From Streptomyces olivochromogenes (GTDB lineage Bacteria; Actinomycetota; Actinomycetes; Streptomycetales; Streptomycetaceae), in assembly GCF_021538895.1 (NCBI RefSeq), contig NZ_JADDRL010000036.1:20011-84010 (forward strand): DNA of 64,000 nucleotides. Direction: 5' to 3'. The notes under the pieces were generated by a model. That model was not told the DNA's origin and searched no databases. It worked only from the letters and a program-made list of their open reading frames with translations. The position numbers and the translations under genes are program-made. Below, in pieces: positions 25,976 to 34,284 of the stretch. The first letter of the stretch is position 1, and each line of letters starts with the position of its first letter.

Positions 25976-26797
25976 TCAGCCGAAGCGGCCGGCCACGTAG
26001 TCCGCGGTCCGCGTGTCCACGGGGCTGTTGAAGACCTGCTCCGTGGGACCGTGCTCGACGATGCCACCCGGGGTGCCCTGCTCGGCGAGGAAGAAGGCGC
26101 ACTGGTCGGAGACGCGCGCCGCCTGCTGCATGTTGTGCGTGACGATCACGATGGTCACCTGGCCGGCGAGCTCGTGGATCGTCTCCTCGACCCGGCGGGT
26201 GGAGGTGGGGTCGAGCGCGGAGCAGGGCTCGTCCATGAGCAGCACGCGCGGGCGGACGGCCAGCGCGCGGGCGATGCACAGACGCTGCTGCTGGCCGCCG
26301 GAGAGCGCGCCACCGGGCTGGCGCAGCCGGTCGCGGACCTCCTTCCACAGACCCGCGCGGGTCAACGACTCCTCGACGAGCTCGTCCTTCTCCCGGCGGT
26401 TCACCTTCGTCCCGGTCAGCTTCAGACCCGCCACCACGTTGTCGTAGATCGACATGGCCGGGAACGGGTTGGGCTTCTGGAAGACCATGCCGATCCGGCG
26501 GCGGGCGTCGGTCAGGCGCCACTCGGGGGCGTAGATGTCCTCGCCCTCGAAGAGCACCTCGCCGCCGAAGGCCGCGCTCGGGATCAGCTCGTGCATCCGG
26601 TTCAGGGTGCGCAGGAAGGTCGACTTGCCGCAGCCGGAGGGGCCGATCAGGGCGGTCACCCGGCCCGCGGGCATCGTCAGCGAGACACGGCTGAGCACCT
26701 GGTGGCTGCCGAACCAGGCGGAGACCTCGCGGGCGTCCAGGGTGGCGGGCGCGGCGGCCGGCGTCGCGGTCAGGGGAAGTACGGCGGTGTCGGTCAT
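25976..26797 (-). CDS. pstB: Phosphate-type ABC transporter ATP-binding protein PstB
   Basis: The 273-residue ABC ATPase has Walker A GPSGCGKST, the PstB-typical VFQKPNPFPAMSIYDNV Q-loop region, the signature LSGGQQQRLCIARAL and Walker B VLLMDEPCSALD. The H-loop is in VTHNMQQA. It should energise the PstC-PstA permease encoded 7.5 kb upstream in the same direction. It follows the sortase-like gene by 27 bp and is separated from the permease genes by several terminator-like hairpins. An alanine/proline-rich tail of about 20 residues precedes the ATPase domain. Confidence 0.95.
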   Translation of the reverse strand: MTDTAVLPLTATPAAAPATLDAREVSAWFGSHQVLSRVSLTMPAGRVTALIGPSGCGKSTFLRTLNRMHELIPSAAFGGEVLFEGEDIYAPEWRLTDARRRIGMVFQKPNPFPAMSIYDNVVAGLKLTGTKVNRREKDELVEESLTRAGLWKEVRDRLRQPGGALSGGQQQRLCIARALAVRPRVLLMDEPCSALDPTSTRRVEETIHELAGQVTIVIVTHNMQQAARVSDQCAFFLAEQGTPGGIVEHGPTEQVFNSPVDTRTADYVAGRFG

Positions 26798-26824
26798 GAT
26801 GGGGCTACCTCGGGTCGGGGGCGG

Positions 26825-27733
26825 TCACAGCAGGTTGGGCAGCAGCTCGGTGGTGCGCGTGGCGACCTGCAGGCCGAGCACCGCGACGACCGGGGCGAAG
26901 ACGATCCACGTCTGGTGGCGGCCCCAGCGGTGCCACGCCCAGACGGCGGCCACGGCGGCGAGCAGCAGCGCCTGCAGCCACATCACCAGCGGCCACGGCA
27001 CCCCGGAGGGGTGGGCCAGCGGCTCCTCGGACTCCGGCAGGGTGCCGGAGCGGATGACCGCCGAGGGAGTCTGGAAGGGCGCGGAGATCAGCTCGGCGTC
27101 GACGCGCAGCACACCGGCCGGCATGAAGCGCGCGCCGGTCGCGGTGATCAGAACGAGGCGGCCCTTGCCCGAGGCCAGCGCGGCGGGCGCCGGGTCGCCG
27201 GCCCGCCGTACGTCGGTGACCTGGTACTTGGCCTTGCCCTGGCCGGTCGTCACGCTGAACGTGTCGCCCTCGGCGAGGTCGGCCAGGTGGGCGAACGGGG
27301 CGCCGTACGCGCCCGCCCGGCCCATCAGCACGCTGGTGCCGGCCTGTCCCGGCATCGGGGTGTCCCTGCGGTGACCGGGGCCGTCGGTCATGACGGAGGA
27401 GTCGGTGCCTTCGAGAACGACCTGGTTCAGGTTCAGTCTCGGTACGTCGATGAGGGCCATCGGGGTGCCAGGCGCCAGCAGCTTGCCCTGCTGGTCGGTC
27501 TGGGACACCGGGGCCGTGCCCAGGGCGAGCTGTTCGCGCAGTTCGTCGAACGCGGCGTGCTGCGCGCTGTGCTCCTGGATCCCGCTGATCAGCAGCAGCT
27601 GGGCGGAGATGCCCAGCAGCAGGGCGGCGAGGCTGAGCAGCCCGCCGCGGGCGAGGTGGCGGACCGCGGTGACACTGCGGACGAACGTGCGCGGCGCGGC
27701 CGGAGCGAGCTTGGTCGGTACGGCGACGGTCAC
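26825..27733 (-). CDS. Sortase-fold membrane protein lacking catalytic His and Cys
   Basis: The 302-residue protein has an N-terminal helix (about 30-50), a sortase-like beta-barrel and a C-terminal hydrophobic region of two helices (about 250-300). The barrel matches class E/F sortases (IDVPRLNLNQVVLEGTD, TPMPGQAGTSVLMG, YGAPFAHLADL). The catalytic histidine position after G is Arg139 (LMGRAGAYG). The TLTTC cysteine position is Ala198 (VLITATGARF). The arginine position in VLRVDAEL remains. Transpeptidation is therefore not expected; a structural or binding role in the Pst-like locus is possible. It starts at GTG 27733 with GGAGG upstream and is 27 bp before pstB. Confidence 0.75.
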   Translation of the reverse strand: MTVAVPTKLAPAAPRTFVRSVTAVRHLARGGLLSLAALLLGISAQLLLISGIQEHSAQHAAFDELREQLALGTAPVSQTDQQGKLLAPGTPMALIDVPRLNLNQVVLEGTDSSVMTDGPGHRRDTPMPGQAGTSVLMGRAGAYGAPFAHLADLAEGDTFSVTTGQGKAKYQVTDVRRAGDPAPAALASGKGRLVLITATGARFMPAGVLRVDAELISAPFQTPSAVIRSGTLPESEEPLAHPSGVPWPLVMWLQALLLAAVAAVWAWHRWGRHQTWIVFAPVVAVLGLQVATRTTELLPNLL

Positions 27734-27770
27734 GGCGGCCCGCCTCCTTCGGTGGTGTAAGTGGTGCGGA

Positions 27771-27803
27771 CTGCCGGGGAGATGGGGCTGATCTCCCCGG
27801 CAG
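27771..27803 (-). terminator. Strong hairpin between the Ig-domain protein and the sortase-like gene
   Basis: CTGCCGGGGAGAT (27771-27783) and ATCTCCCCGGCAG (27791-27803) form a perfect 13-bp stem with a 7-nt loop, starting 10 nt past the stop at 27813. It should limit read-through into the sortase-like and pstB genes. Confidence 0.85.
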
Positions 27804-27812
27804 CCGCGCGGG

Positions 27813-29810
27813 TCAGGTGGACTTGATGACGAAGTTCGCGCCGGTCTTGGCGTTCACCGTCGAAGAGCCCGCGTAGTAGGCGTGCAGGGTGTGCGAACCA
27901 CGGCTGAGCAGGGGCAGGGTGATGGTCACCGAGCCGCGGCTGAGCGTGCCGGTGGCGATCACCTTGGTGCCCTCGTAGATGCGCACGGTGCCGGTCGGGG
28001 TCGTGCCGGTCGCGGCGACCTTCACCGTGACCTTGGCGTGGCTGGTGTGGCTGACCGAGACGGGCGCGGTGGTCGACACCGACGGCGTGGCCTTGGTGAT
28101 CTTGAGGGAGGCGGTCGTCGAGGAGGCGAGGAGCTTGCCGTTGCCGGCGTAGGAGATCGTCAGGCTGTGCGTGGCCACCTTGAGGTGGTTCGACAGGCTG
28201 ATGGTGACCTTGCCGGTGGTGCCCAGGGTGCCGGTGCCGAGGACGGTGGTGCCCTCCTTCACCGTCACGCTGCCGGTCGGGACGACGCCGTGCGTGTCGG
28301 TGACGGTGACGGCGACCTTCGGCGTCTTGCCATAGGCGGTGGTGGCCGTGGTCACCGTGGTCTTGCTGGCGTACTTGATGGCGCCGGTCCACGTGGCGGC
28401 GGCACCGGTGCCGTTGAGGTTGGCGCCGGCGACCGTGGCGGTGTAGGTGCCGAGCGGCAGGTTGCCGAAGGTGTACGACGTGGTGCCGGCCGGGACGTCC
28501 TTGACGGCCACGACGGCGCCGTCCGAACCGGTCAGCGTGAGCCGGTAGTCGGTGAGGGGCAGACCGGTGGCGGCGGGGGCGGTCCAGCTGAGCTTGACGC
28601 TCGCGTCGCCGCGGGTGCCCTTCAGCCCGGTCGGCGCGGCGGGCGTCGAGGTGTCGATGCCCGACTCCTCCAGGCCGCCCAGCTTGGCGTGCTTGGCCAG
28701 GCTGATCGAGCCGTTGTAGGACTCGTTCACGAAGCCGAAGGAGGCGATGACACCCTCGGCGGCGTCCGTGGCCATGGCGGCCTCGTGGCTGCCGGTGGTC
28801 ACGAAGACGTCGTAGAGGTCCTTGTCGAAGAAGACGCTCGTCGGGTCGATCGCCCGGGACGGCACGACGTTGTAGACGTCACGGCCGAACGTGGCGTTCT
28901 CGTAGTAGGCGTTGACCGGGGCGAGCTTGCCGTTGACCGTCGCCACGGGGGTGGTGGCGCCGGAGTCGCCGGGCAGCTGCACCGCGGCCAGGTGACCGCC
29001 CGCGGCCGCCGAGGTCTTGGTGAAGTCCGGGGAGACGCCGTTGTTCTGGGCGATCCAGGAACCGACCGAGAAGGGCACCAGCGCGCCGTCCTCGGTGAGG
29101 GCCGCGTTGCCCTGGTTCTCCTGGACGGTCGGGATGCTCGGGGCGAGGGTCGCGTCGGTCAGTCCGATCGCGGAGAGGAAGAACTTGCGGGTGCCCGAGC
29201 CGCTCTGCGGGATCTTCGGGTGCACGGTCTGGCCGTTCACCGTGGTGAGCGTGCCGGAGTAGATGTCGTGCAGCTGGTCCACGGTCAGCGTGTCCAGGGC
29301 GGAACCCTTGACCGCGACACCGACCGCGTCACGGGCCATCGGGATGTAGGTGAGCGCGGTGCCGGAGGTGGACGGGCCGCTGGAGGAGCGGGCGAAGTCG
29401 ACCTGGCCCTTGATGGAGACGCCGGAGGAGTCCGGGTACTTGTCGCCGGTCAGGGACTCGCTGAGGGCGAGACGGCCCTTGCCGGAGCCGTTCGGGCGCA
29501 GGAAGGCCGGGCCGCCGGAGCGGGTGGTGATGTTGGAGGTGGTGGAGCCGGTGCCGGGCTCGATCGCGTCGTACGAGGCGATACCCGCGCCGGTCGCCGA
29601 CTTCACGGCGGTGGCGGAGTAGCTCGTGCCGTTGACCGTGTCGCCCGCGAGGGCGTTGAGCACGTCCTGGGTGGTGTCGGAGCCCACGCCGACCAGCTGG
29701 CGGAAGGATCCGGCGGGGGTGGGGTCGGCGTACGCGGGGCTCGCCAGAGCCAGGCCGCCGGCCACCACGGCGGCAGCGACGAGCGCCGCCGTAGAGCGCG
29801 TTCTGCGCAT
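27813..29810 (-). CDS. Secreted PstS-fold protein with FN3 and Ig-like repeats
   Basis: The 665-residue protein has a Sec signal peptide ending near ASPAYA. A type 2 periplasmic-binding domain of roughly 370 residues follows, with LVGVGSDTTQDVL, QVDFARSSSGPS, LTYIPMARDAVGVA and the phosphate-loop-like PQSGSGTRKFF. After about residue 390 comes an FN3-like domain (PAAPTGLKGTRGDASVKLSW). Two bacterial Ig-like units follow, each with a GTVxVxEGTxVxxTGTL pattern, and the protein ends with a polar tail and no anchor. ATG 29810 has GGAG 8 nt upstream. Phosphate or another oxyanion is the likely ligand, by homology to PstS. Confidence 0.8.
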   Translation of the reverse strand: MRRTRSTAALVAAAVVAGGLALASPAYADPTPAGSFRQLVGVGSDTTQDVLNALAGDTVNGTSYSATAVKSATGAGIASYDAIEPGTGSTTSNITTRSGGPAFLRPNGSGKGRLALSESLTGDKYPDSSGVSIKGQVDFARSSSGPSTSGTALTYIPMARDAVGVAVKGSALDTLTVDQLHDIYSGTLTTVNGQTVHPKIPQSGSGTRKFFLSAIGLTDATLAPSIPTVQENQGNAALTEDGALVPFSVGSWIAQNNGVSPDFTKTSAAAGGHLAAVQLPGDSGATTPVATVNGKLAPVNAYYENATFGRDVYNVVPSRAIDPTSVFFDKDLYDVFVTTGSHEAAMATDAAEGVIASFGFVNESYNGSISLAKHAKLGGLEESGIDTSTPAAPTGLKGTRGDASVKLSWTAPAATGLPLTDYRLTLTGSDGAVVAVKDVPAGTTSYTFGNLPLGTYTATVAGANLNGTGAAATWTGAIKYASKTTVTTATTAYGKTPKVAVTVTDTHGVVPTGSVTVKEGTTVLGTGTLGTTGKVTISLSNHLKVATHSLTISYAGNGKLLASSTTASLKITKATPSVSTTAPVSVSHTSHAKVTVKVAATGTTPTGTVRIYEGTKVIATGTLSRGSVTITLPLLSRGSHTLHAYYAGSSTVNAKTGANFVIKST

Positions 29811-29867
29811 CGAGAGTCTCCTGAATAGTGCGTGGGTGCGGGAGAAGGGATCTGGCAGGGTGGTACG

Positions 29868-29904
29868 GGCCGTCCGCCCCGACTGCCTTTCGGGGCGGGC
29901 GGCC
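29868..29904 (-). terminator. Second of two tandem hairpins after the 881-residue protein gene
   Basis: GGCCGTCCGCCCCGA (29868-29882) pairs with TCGGGGCGGGCGGCC (29890-29904) over 15 bp with one wobble pair and a 7-nt loop. Together with the hairpin at 29913-29932 it should end the upstream transcript. Confidence 0.8.
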
Positions 29905-29912
29905 GTCTGCAT

Positions 29913-29932
29913 GGAGCACCCGGGGGTGCTCC
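29913..29932 (-). terminator. First tandem hairpin after the 881-residue protein gene
   Basis: GGAGCACCC (29913-29921) and GGGTGCTCC (29924-29932) are perfectly complementary with a 2-nt gap. It starts 3 nt past the stop at 29936. Confidence 0.7.
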
Positions 29933-29935
29933 GGC

Positions 29936-32581
29936 TCAGGGGAGGAGTCGCCGCAGCCGCTCGGGCAGCGTCAACTCCGGGATCACGGTGATCGTGCGGC
30001 CGCCCGGGAGCGGCATCCGCAGCGGAAGCCGCAGCCTGCTGCCGCCCGCGAAGGGCGCGCCCACTCCGGCCACGGCGCCGAGCGCGGCCCCGACCGGGAC
30101 GGCGTAGCGCAGCGGGGTGGCCGGGTCGGCGGGGGTGTCACCGGAGGCGGTGGTCTGTACGGCCTTGCCGCCGTCGAACGAGGCCTGGGGGCTCGGCGAG
30201 GTGCTCGCGCCGCCGGCTCCCGTGCCGCCGGAGGTGCCGCCCGGCGCGCCGCCGGAGCCGGTGCCGCCGGAGGTGTCGCCGCCTCCGGTGCTCCCGCCGC
30301 TTCCGCTGCCGCCGCCGGAGCCGCCGCCGGAGCCTCCGCCGTCGGTGGAGGTCGGGCCCTTGTAGTGCAGGAGGGCATCGGCGGCGTGCACCGCGCGGGT
30401 GCGCAGCTCACGGGAGAGCGGGGCGTAGCCGACCGGCAGGCGGCCCGGGTCGGCGCCGCTGACCTGCCCGGCACCCGCCGCGTAGCGCAGCAGCGTCGCG
30501 TAGTCCGCGCGGGCGTCCGCCTTCAGCGAGCCCGGCCGCGCGGCCGCGTACACCAGCTGGGCCAGCGGGTAGGCGCCCTTCGCCTTGGCGTTCGCCGGGT
30601 CGATCTCGGCGACGTCCTTGCCGGAGGCGCTCTTGGCCGCGTCGGCCAGCGCGCCGGCGGTCGGGGCGGCGAACTTGCCGGCCGCGTTGCGCAGCTTGGC
30701 CGTCTGCAGGCCGTACCGGGCGGCGGAGGCCGCGTCGGTGACGGTGATGACGAACCGGGAGCCGACGGTCTGCGGGCCCGGGCTGCGGTAGGCGGGCGGG
30801 TTGGACAGCGGGTCCCAGGTCGACTTCCACAGGGTGTCGGCGCGCCGGGCGTGCAGGGCGCCGGAGTGCATGTCGTCCACGTACGGGTGGAAGTCGGTCA
30901 TGCACTGCTTGGCGGTCTTGGGCGCGTCGGTCCCGGGCGGGACCGTGCACCAGGGGTCGCTCTTCGGGTACTCGTCGACGTGCTCGGGGGCGAAGGGGAG
31001 ACCGGCGGGGTTCAGTTCCGTGTTGGTGCTGTAGTACGGGTTGACCCGCATGCCCCAGTCGTCGGAGACGCCGGAGAGGAACTGACGGGCCTCCTTGTCC
31101 GACCGGATCCACTGCCACATCGCGCGGGCGGAGTCACTGTGCCCGAGCGAGGTCAGCAGGTCGGTGTCGGTGGCCGGGGTCTCGGCGACCGAGAGGTGCG
31201 CGAACTCCGGGTTGAGGGAGATGAACTCGGGGTCGCTCGCCAGGCCGGCCGGGTTGTTCTTCGCCCAGCTGTAGCCGCGGGCCGCCTTGTCGCCGAGCAC
31301 CGAACCCCAGGTGGAGTTGCGGTACGACTCGGTGAGCAGCTTGGCGACGAGCCGGGGCGTCAGTTTGATCGACGCGACCTTGGTGCCCGCGAGCTTCCTG
31401 ATGTCGTCGGGTGCTCCGGCCTTGGGTCTGCGCTCGATCGTGAAGCCGATGACCGTACCGGACAGGGCCACGGGCGCGTACGTCGTCGTACCGGACGGCG
31501 CCGTGGTGCCCTCGTCGGCGCCCAGGGCGCGGGTGGTGAAGCCGAGGCCGAAGCCGCCGTCGTTGCCGAGTCGGCTGCGGGTGTCGGGCTCGCCGAGCTC
31601 CGTGTAGCCGTACACCTTGCCGGACGGGCACAGGGCCATCTGCCAGCTGGTCATGGCGTCGGCGGCCAGCTCGCTGCCGGTGGTGGGGCGCTCTTCGCTG
31701 CCCAGCGGGCAGTTGTTGCCCACCTGGTTGAAGTGGAGCGGGATCGCGACGCGGTTCTGCCAGTTGGTCGAGGAGACCGGGGAGCCCGCGTTGACCTGGC
31801 TGTGGTCCTGGTACGGCTTGCCGTCGAGGTCGAGGTGGCCCTGCGGGACGATGACCAGCCAGCAGGGGCGCGGCTTGGTGACACCGTTCGTCGTCACCGG
31901 AGCGCCACAGCCCAGGTGCGGGGCCTCGTTGGCGGTCTGCACCTCGAAGTACTCCTCGCCGGTGCCGGCGGCACCGGTGCGGGCGAAGTCCACCTCGTTG
32001 GTGGTGTTGTGGTTGAAGAACCGGTTGTTCTGGGTGTTGGTGAGGACCGTCTCGCCGGTGACCGACTTGAACGGCACCTCGCCGGGCGCGTTGGGATTGG
32101 CCGCCCCGTACCGGTTGTCCTGGCCGTAGTTGGTGGGGTCGGCGCTGTAGAAGATCTGGCGGGTGTCGTCCAGCCCGTTGCCGGGCCAGCTGCCCCGGTC
32201 GGTGGTCGGGGAGGCGCCGTACTGGCACTGGGTGCGCGGCGGACCGGGGTTGGACGGGACGGTGCCGTCGTCGTCGCCCCAGCACTGCATGATCTGCACG
32301 AAGTCGGTGTTGAACATCGTGCCGGCGAAGGTGGTCGGGGTGCCGCCCTTCCAGCTGACCGTGACGGCCTGGCTGGTGAGGTGGCTGGTCTGGTCGACCG
32401 TGAACCTCATGTCCTTGAACTCGCCCCGCCCCGAGACGGTCACCGAGGAACCGGCGTTGCCGACGGCGGTGGCGGTGGGGGCCGCCTGGGCGACCGCGAG
32501 GCCCGCGAGAGCCCCGACGGTGGCGCCGGCCAGGAGGCGGACCAGGGCGCGGCGCACGCGACCGGGCCGTCTGCCGCTCAT
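29936..32581 (-). CDS. Large surface-anchored protein distantly related to phosphate-binding proteins
   Basis: The 881-residue protein has a signal peptide (AGLAVAQAAPTATA), a long cysteine-containing ectodomain, a Gly/Ser/Thr-rich linker (about 745-800) and a C-terminal membrane helix near 820-840 with a basic tail. IKLTPRLVAKLLTESY and FISLNPEFAHL resemble the hinge region of PstS-type proteins, but the SGSGT phosphate loop was not seen. It may be a divergent solute-binding or scaffold protein. ATG 32581 overlaps the TGA of the PstS gene as ATGA, so translation is coupled. Tandem hairpins follow the stop. Confidence 0.65.
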   Translation of the reverse strand: MSGRRPGRVRRALVRLLAGATVGALAGLAVAQAAPTATAVGNAGSSVTVSGRGEFKDMRFTVDQTSHLTSQAVTVSWKGGTPTTFAGTMFNTDFVQIMQCWGDDDGTVPSNPGPPRTQCQYGASPTTDRGSWPGNGLDDTRQIFYSADPTNYGQDNRYGAANPNAPGEVPFKSVTGETVLTNTQNNRFFNHNTTNEVDFARTGAAGTGEEYFEVQTANEAPHLGCGAPVTTNGVTKPRPCWLVIVPQGHLDLDGKPYQDHSQVNAGSPVSSTNWQNRVAIPLHFNQVGNNCPLGSEERPTTGSELAADAMTSWQMALCPSGKVYGYTELGEPDTRSRLGNDGGFGLGFTTRALGADEGTTAPSGTTTYAPVALSGTVIGFTIERRPKAGAPDDIRKLAGTKVASIKLTPRLVAKLLTESYRNSTWGSVLGDKAARGYSWAKNNPAGLASDPEFISLNPEFAHLSVAETPATDTDLLTSLGHSDSARAMWQWIRSDKEARQFLSGVSDDWGMRVNPYYSTNTELNPAGLPFAPEHVDEYPKSDPWCTVPPGTDAPKTAKQCMTDFHPYVDDMHSGALHARRADTLWKSTWDPLSNPPAYRSPGPQTVGSRFVITVTDAASAARYGLQTAKLRNAAGKFAAPTAGALADAAKSASGKDVAEIDPANAKAKGAYPLAQLVYAAARPGSLKADARADYATLLRYAAGAGQVSGADPGRLPVGYAPLSRELRTRAVHAADALLHYKGPTSTDGGGSGGGSGGGSGSGGSTGGGDTSGGTGSGGAPGGTSGGTGAGGASTSPSPQASFDGGKAVQTTASGDTPADPATPLRYAVPVGAALGAVAGVGAPFAGGSRLRLPLRMPLPGGRTITVIPELTLPERLRRLLP

Positions 32582-34284
32582 CGTGAACTCCCGTCCGTGG
32601 CGCGGTTCTCGGACCGCGAGCCCACCAGGCGGGAGACCACCGAGGGCAGCAGCAGGAGGCCGAGGACCAGGAACGCGGCCAGCAGCATCAGCGTCTGTGT
32701 GCTGCTCCAGCCGTGCGCGGCGGCCACGGCGACGGGCTGGGCGAGGGCCACGGTGCCGTCGGCGCCCGTTCCGTTGCCGCCCGCGGCGCCACCGCCCGAA
32801 CCGCCGCCCGGGGCCAGGGTCTGCCCGGTGTCCGGGTCGACGGACGGCTTACCGCTGCCGCCGGGGCCGGAGCCGCCCGTACCGCCGCCCCCGGAGGAGC
32901 CGCCGGCCGCCGCGCCGCCCGAGGCACCGCCGCCCGAGCTGCCGCCCGCGCCGCCGGATCCGCCGGGGCCCTTGGCACCGCCGCTGCCGCCGGTGCACGG
33001 CGGGGCGCCCTTCTTGTCACAGGCCGCCGGGTAGGGCGCGGTCTCGGCGAGCCGGTTGTGGCCGCTCGTGGTGAAGGTCGGGTTGTTGCAGCCCTTGATG
33101 TTGATGTTCTGTGCCTGCACGCCCGGGATCCGGCGGATCTGGTCGAAGCCCGCCCGGACCAGGTTGATCGGCAGCGGCGAGTAGCCGAGCTGCGGTGCCG
33201 CCTGCTGGCCCTGGCACATGAAGTAGTACGAGAACGCGCCCAGCGTCTTGCCCTTGACCTTGGTGAAGGTGCCCTGCACCTTCAGCGGCAGGATCATGTA
33301 CGAGTAGCTGGAGAGCGGGTAGTTGCGCCGGTCGGTGTCGTTGTAGACGCCGTTGAGCTGCTGGGTCAGGTAGTCCGGCGAGCTCTTGTTGGTGTTGATC
33401 TGGGCCTTGAGCAGCGACACCGCGACGTTCTTCGGGGTCGGTTCGGTGTAGTAGCCCGAGTGGTTCAGGATCTTGGCGACCGGGTAGTGCGCGTTGAGCG
33501 CGTAGGAGTAGTTGACGTAACCGATCGCGCCCTCGCCGTAGTTCTGGGCGACGTAACCGGCGACACCGAGGTCACCGGACTGGGCGATCATGCCGGAGAC
33601 GGTCGGGTAGTACGAGGTCTGACCGCAGGCGCCGGAGCGGCCGACGCGGCGGCAGTAGGCCTGCCACAGCGACTTGTGCTGGTTGGCCATCCACATCGTG
33701 AACTGGGCCGTGGAGCCCGAGCCGTCGGAGCGGACCACCGGGACGATGGTGCGGTGCGGGAGCTGCAGGCCGGGGTTGTCCGCCTTGATGACCGGGTCGT
33801 CCCAGGTCTTGATGACACCGGTGAAGATCTTCGTGACGACGTCGCCCGACAGCCGCAGGTTGGTGACCCGCTTGCCGTTGACCGTCAGGTGGTACATGAA
33901 GACGGTGCCGCCGGCCACGATCGGCATGTACGCGTACGACCCGGGCGCCGGGCGCTCGGCCGCCGAGCCGTCGGTCGGGTGCGTCTGGAACGGGATGTCC
34001 GACACCGCGAAGTCGACGGTTCCGCTGAGGAACTGGCGGCGGCCGTCGGAGGAACCGGTACCGGCGTACGAGATGCGCATGCCGTACTGGTTCACGGCGC
34101 GGCGCCACTCGTCGACGGCGTTCTCCGCCCAGGTGGATCCGGCACCCGCGATCGGGGTGTAGCTCTCGGCCGCGGCCGGCGCGGCCATGGGCCCGACCAG
34201 CAGCCCGGCGAGCACGCCGAGCGTCGCGCCGAGGGTTCCCAGCGCGCGCAGGCGCCGGAAACGAGTGGTGAGGTGGCTGAGCAT
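32578..34284 (-). CDS. PstS-like phosphate-binding protein with C-terminal membrane anchor
   Basis: The 568-residue protein has a signal peptide ending at PAAAES. A PstS domain follows with IAGAGSTWAENAVDEWRR, ISYAGTGSSDGRRQFL, DFAVSDIPF and VVRSDGSGSTAQFTMW. The GAGST and RSDGSGS loops bind phosphate in this family. After about residue 420 comes a Gly/Ser-rich linker of roughly 80 residues, then a membrane helix (LMLLAAFLVLGLLLLPSVV) and a charged tail. Ordinary actinobacterial PstS is a lipoprotein; this one is anchored by a helix and has no lipobox. Its ATG overlaps the pstA stop by one base. Confidence 0.88.
   Translation of the reverse strand: MLSHLTTRFRRLRALGTLGATLGVLAGLLVGPMAAPAAAESYTPIAGAGSTWAENAVDEWRRAVNQYGMRISYAGTGSSDGRRQFLSGTVDFAVSDIPFQTHPTDGSAAERPAPGSYAYMPIVAGGTVFMYHLTVNGKRVTNLRLSGDVVTKIFTGVIKTWDDPVIKADNPGLQLPHRTIVPVVRSDGSGSTAQFTMWMANQHKSLWQAYCRRVGRSGACGQTSYYPTVSGMIAQSGDLGVAGYVAQNYGEGAIGYVNYSYALNAHYPVAKILNHSGYYTEPTPKNVAVSLLKAQINTNKSSPDYLTQQLNGVYNDTDRRNYPLSSYSYMILPLKVQGTFTKVKGKTLGAFSYYFMCQGQQAAPQLGYSPLPINLVRAGFDQIRRIPGVQAQNINIKGCNNPTFTTSGHNRLAETAPYPAACDKKGAPPCTGGSGGAKGPGGSGGAGGSSGGGASGGAAAGGSSGGGGTGGSGPGGSGKPSVDPDTGQTLAPGGGSGGGAAGGNGTGADGTVALAQPVAVAAAHGWSSTQTLMLLAAFLVLGLLLLPSVVSRLVGSRSENRATDGSSR

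Noticed and set aside
27882..33034. Very long plus-strand open frames opposite the Pst-like genes
   Set aside because: They are shadows of well-supported minus-strand genes and translate to Arg/Gly/Ala-rich sequence without domains.
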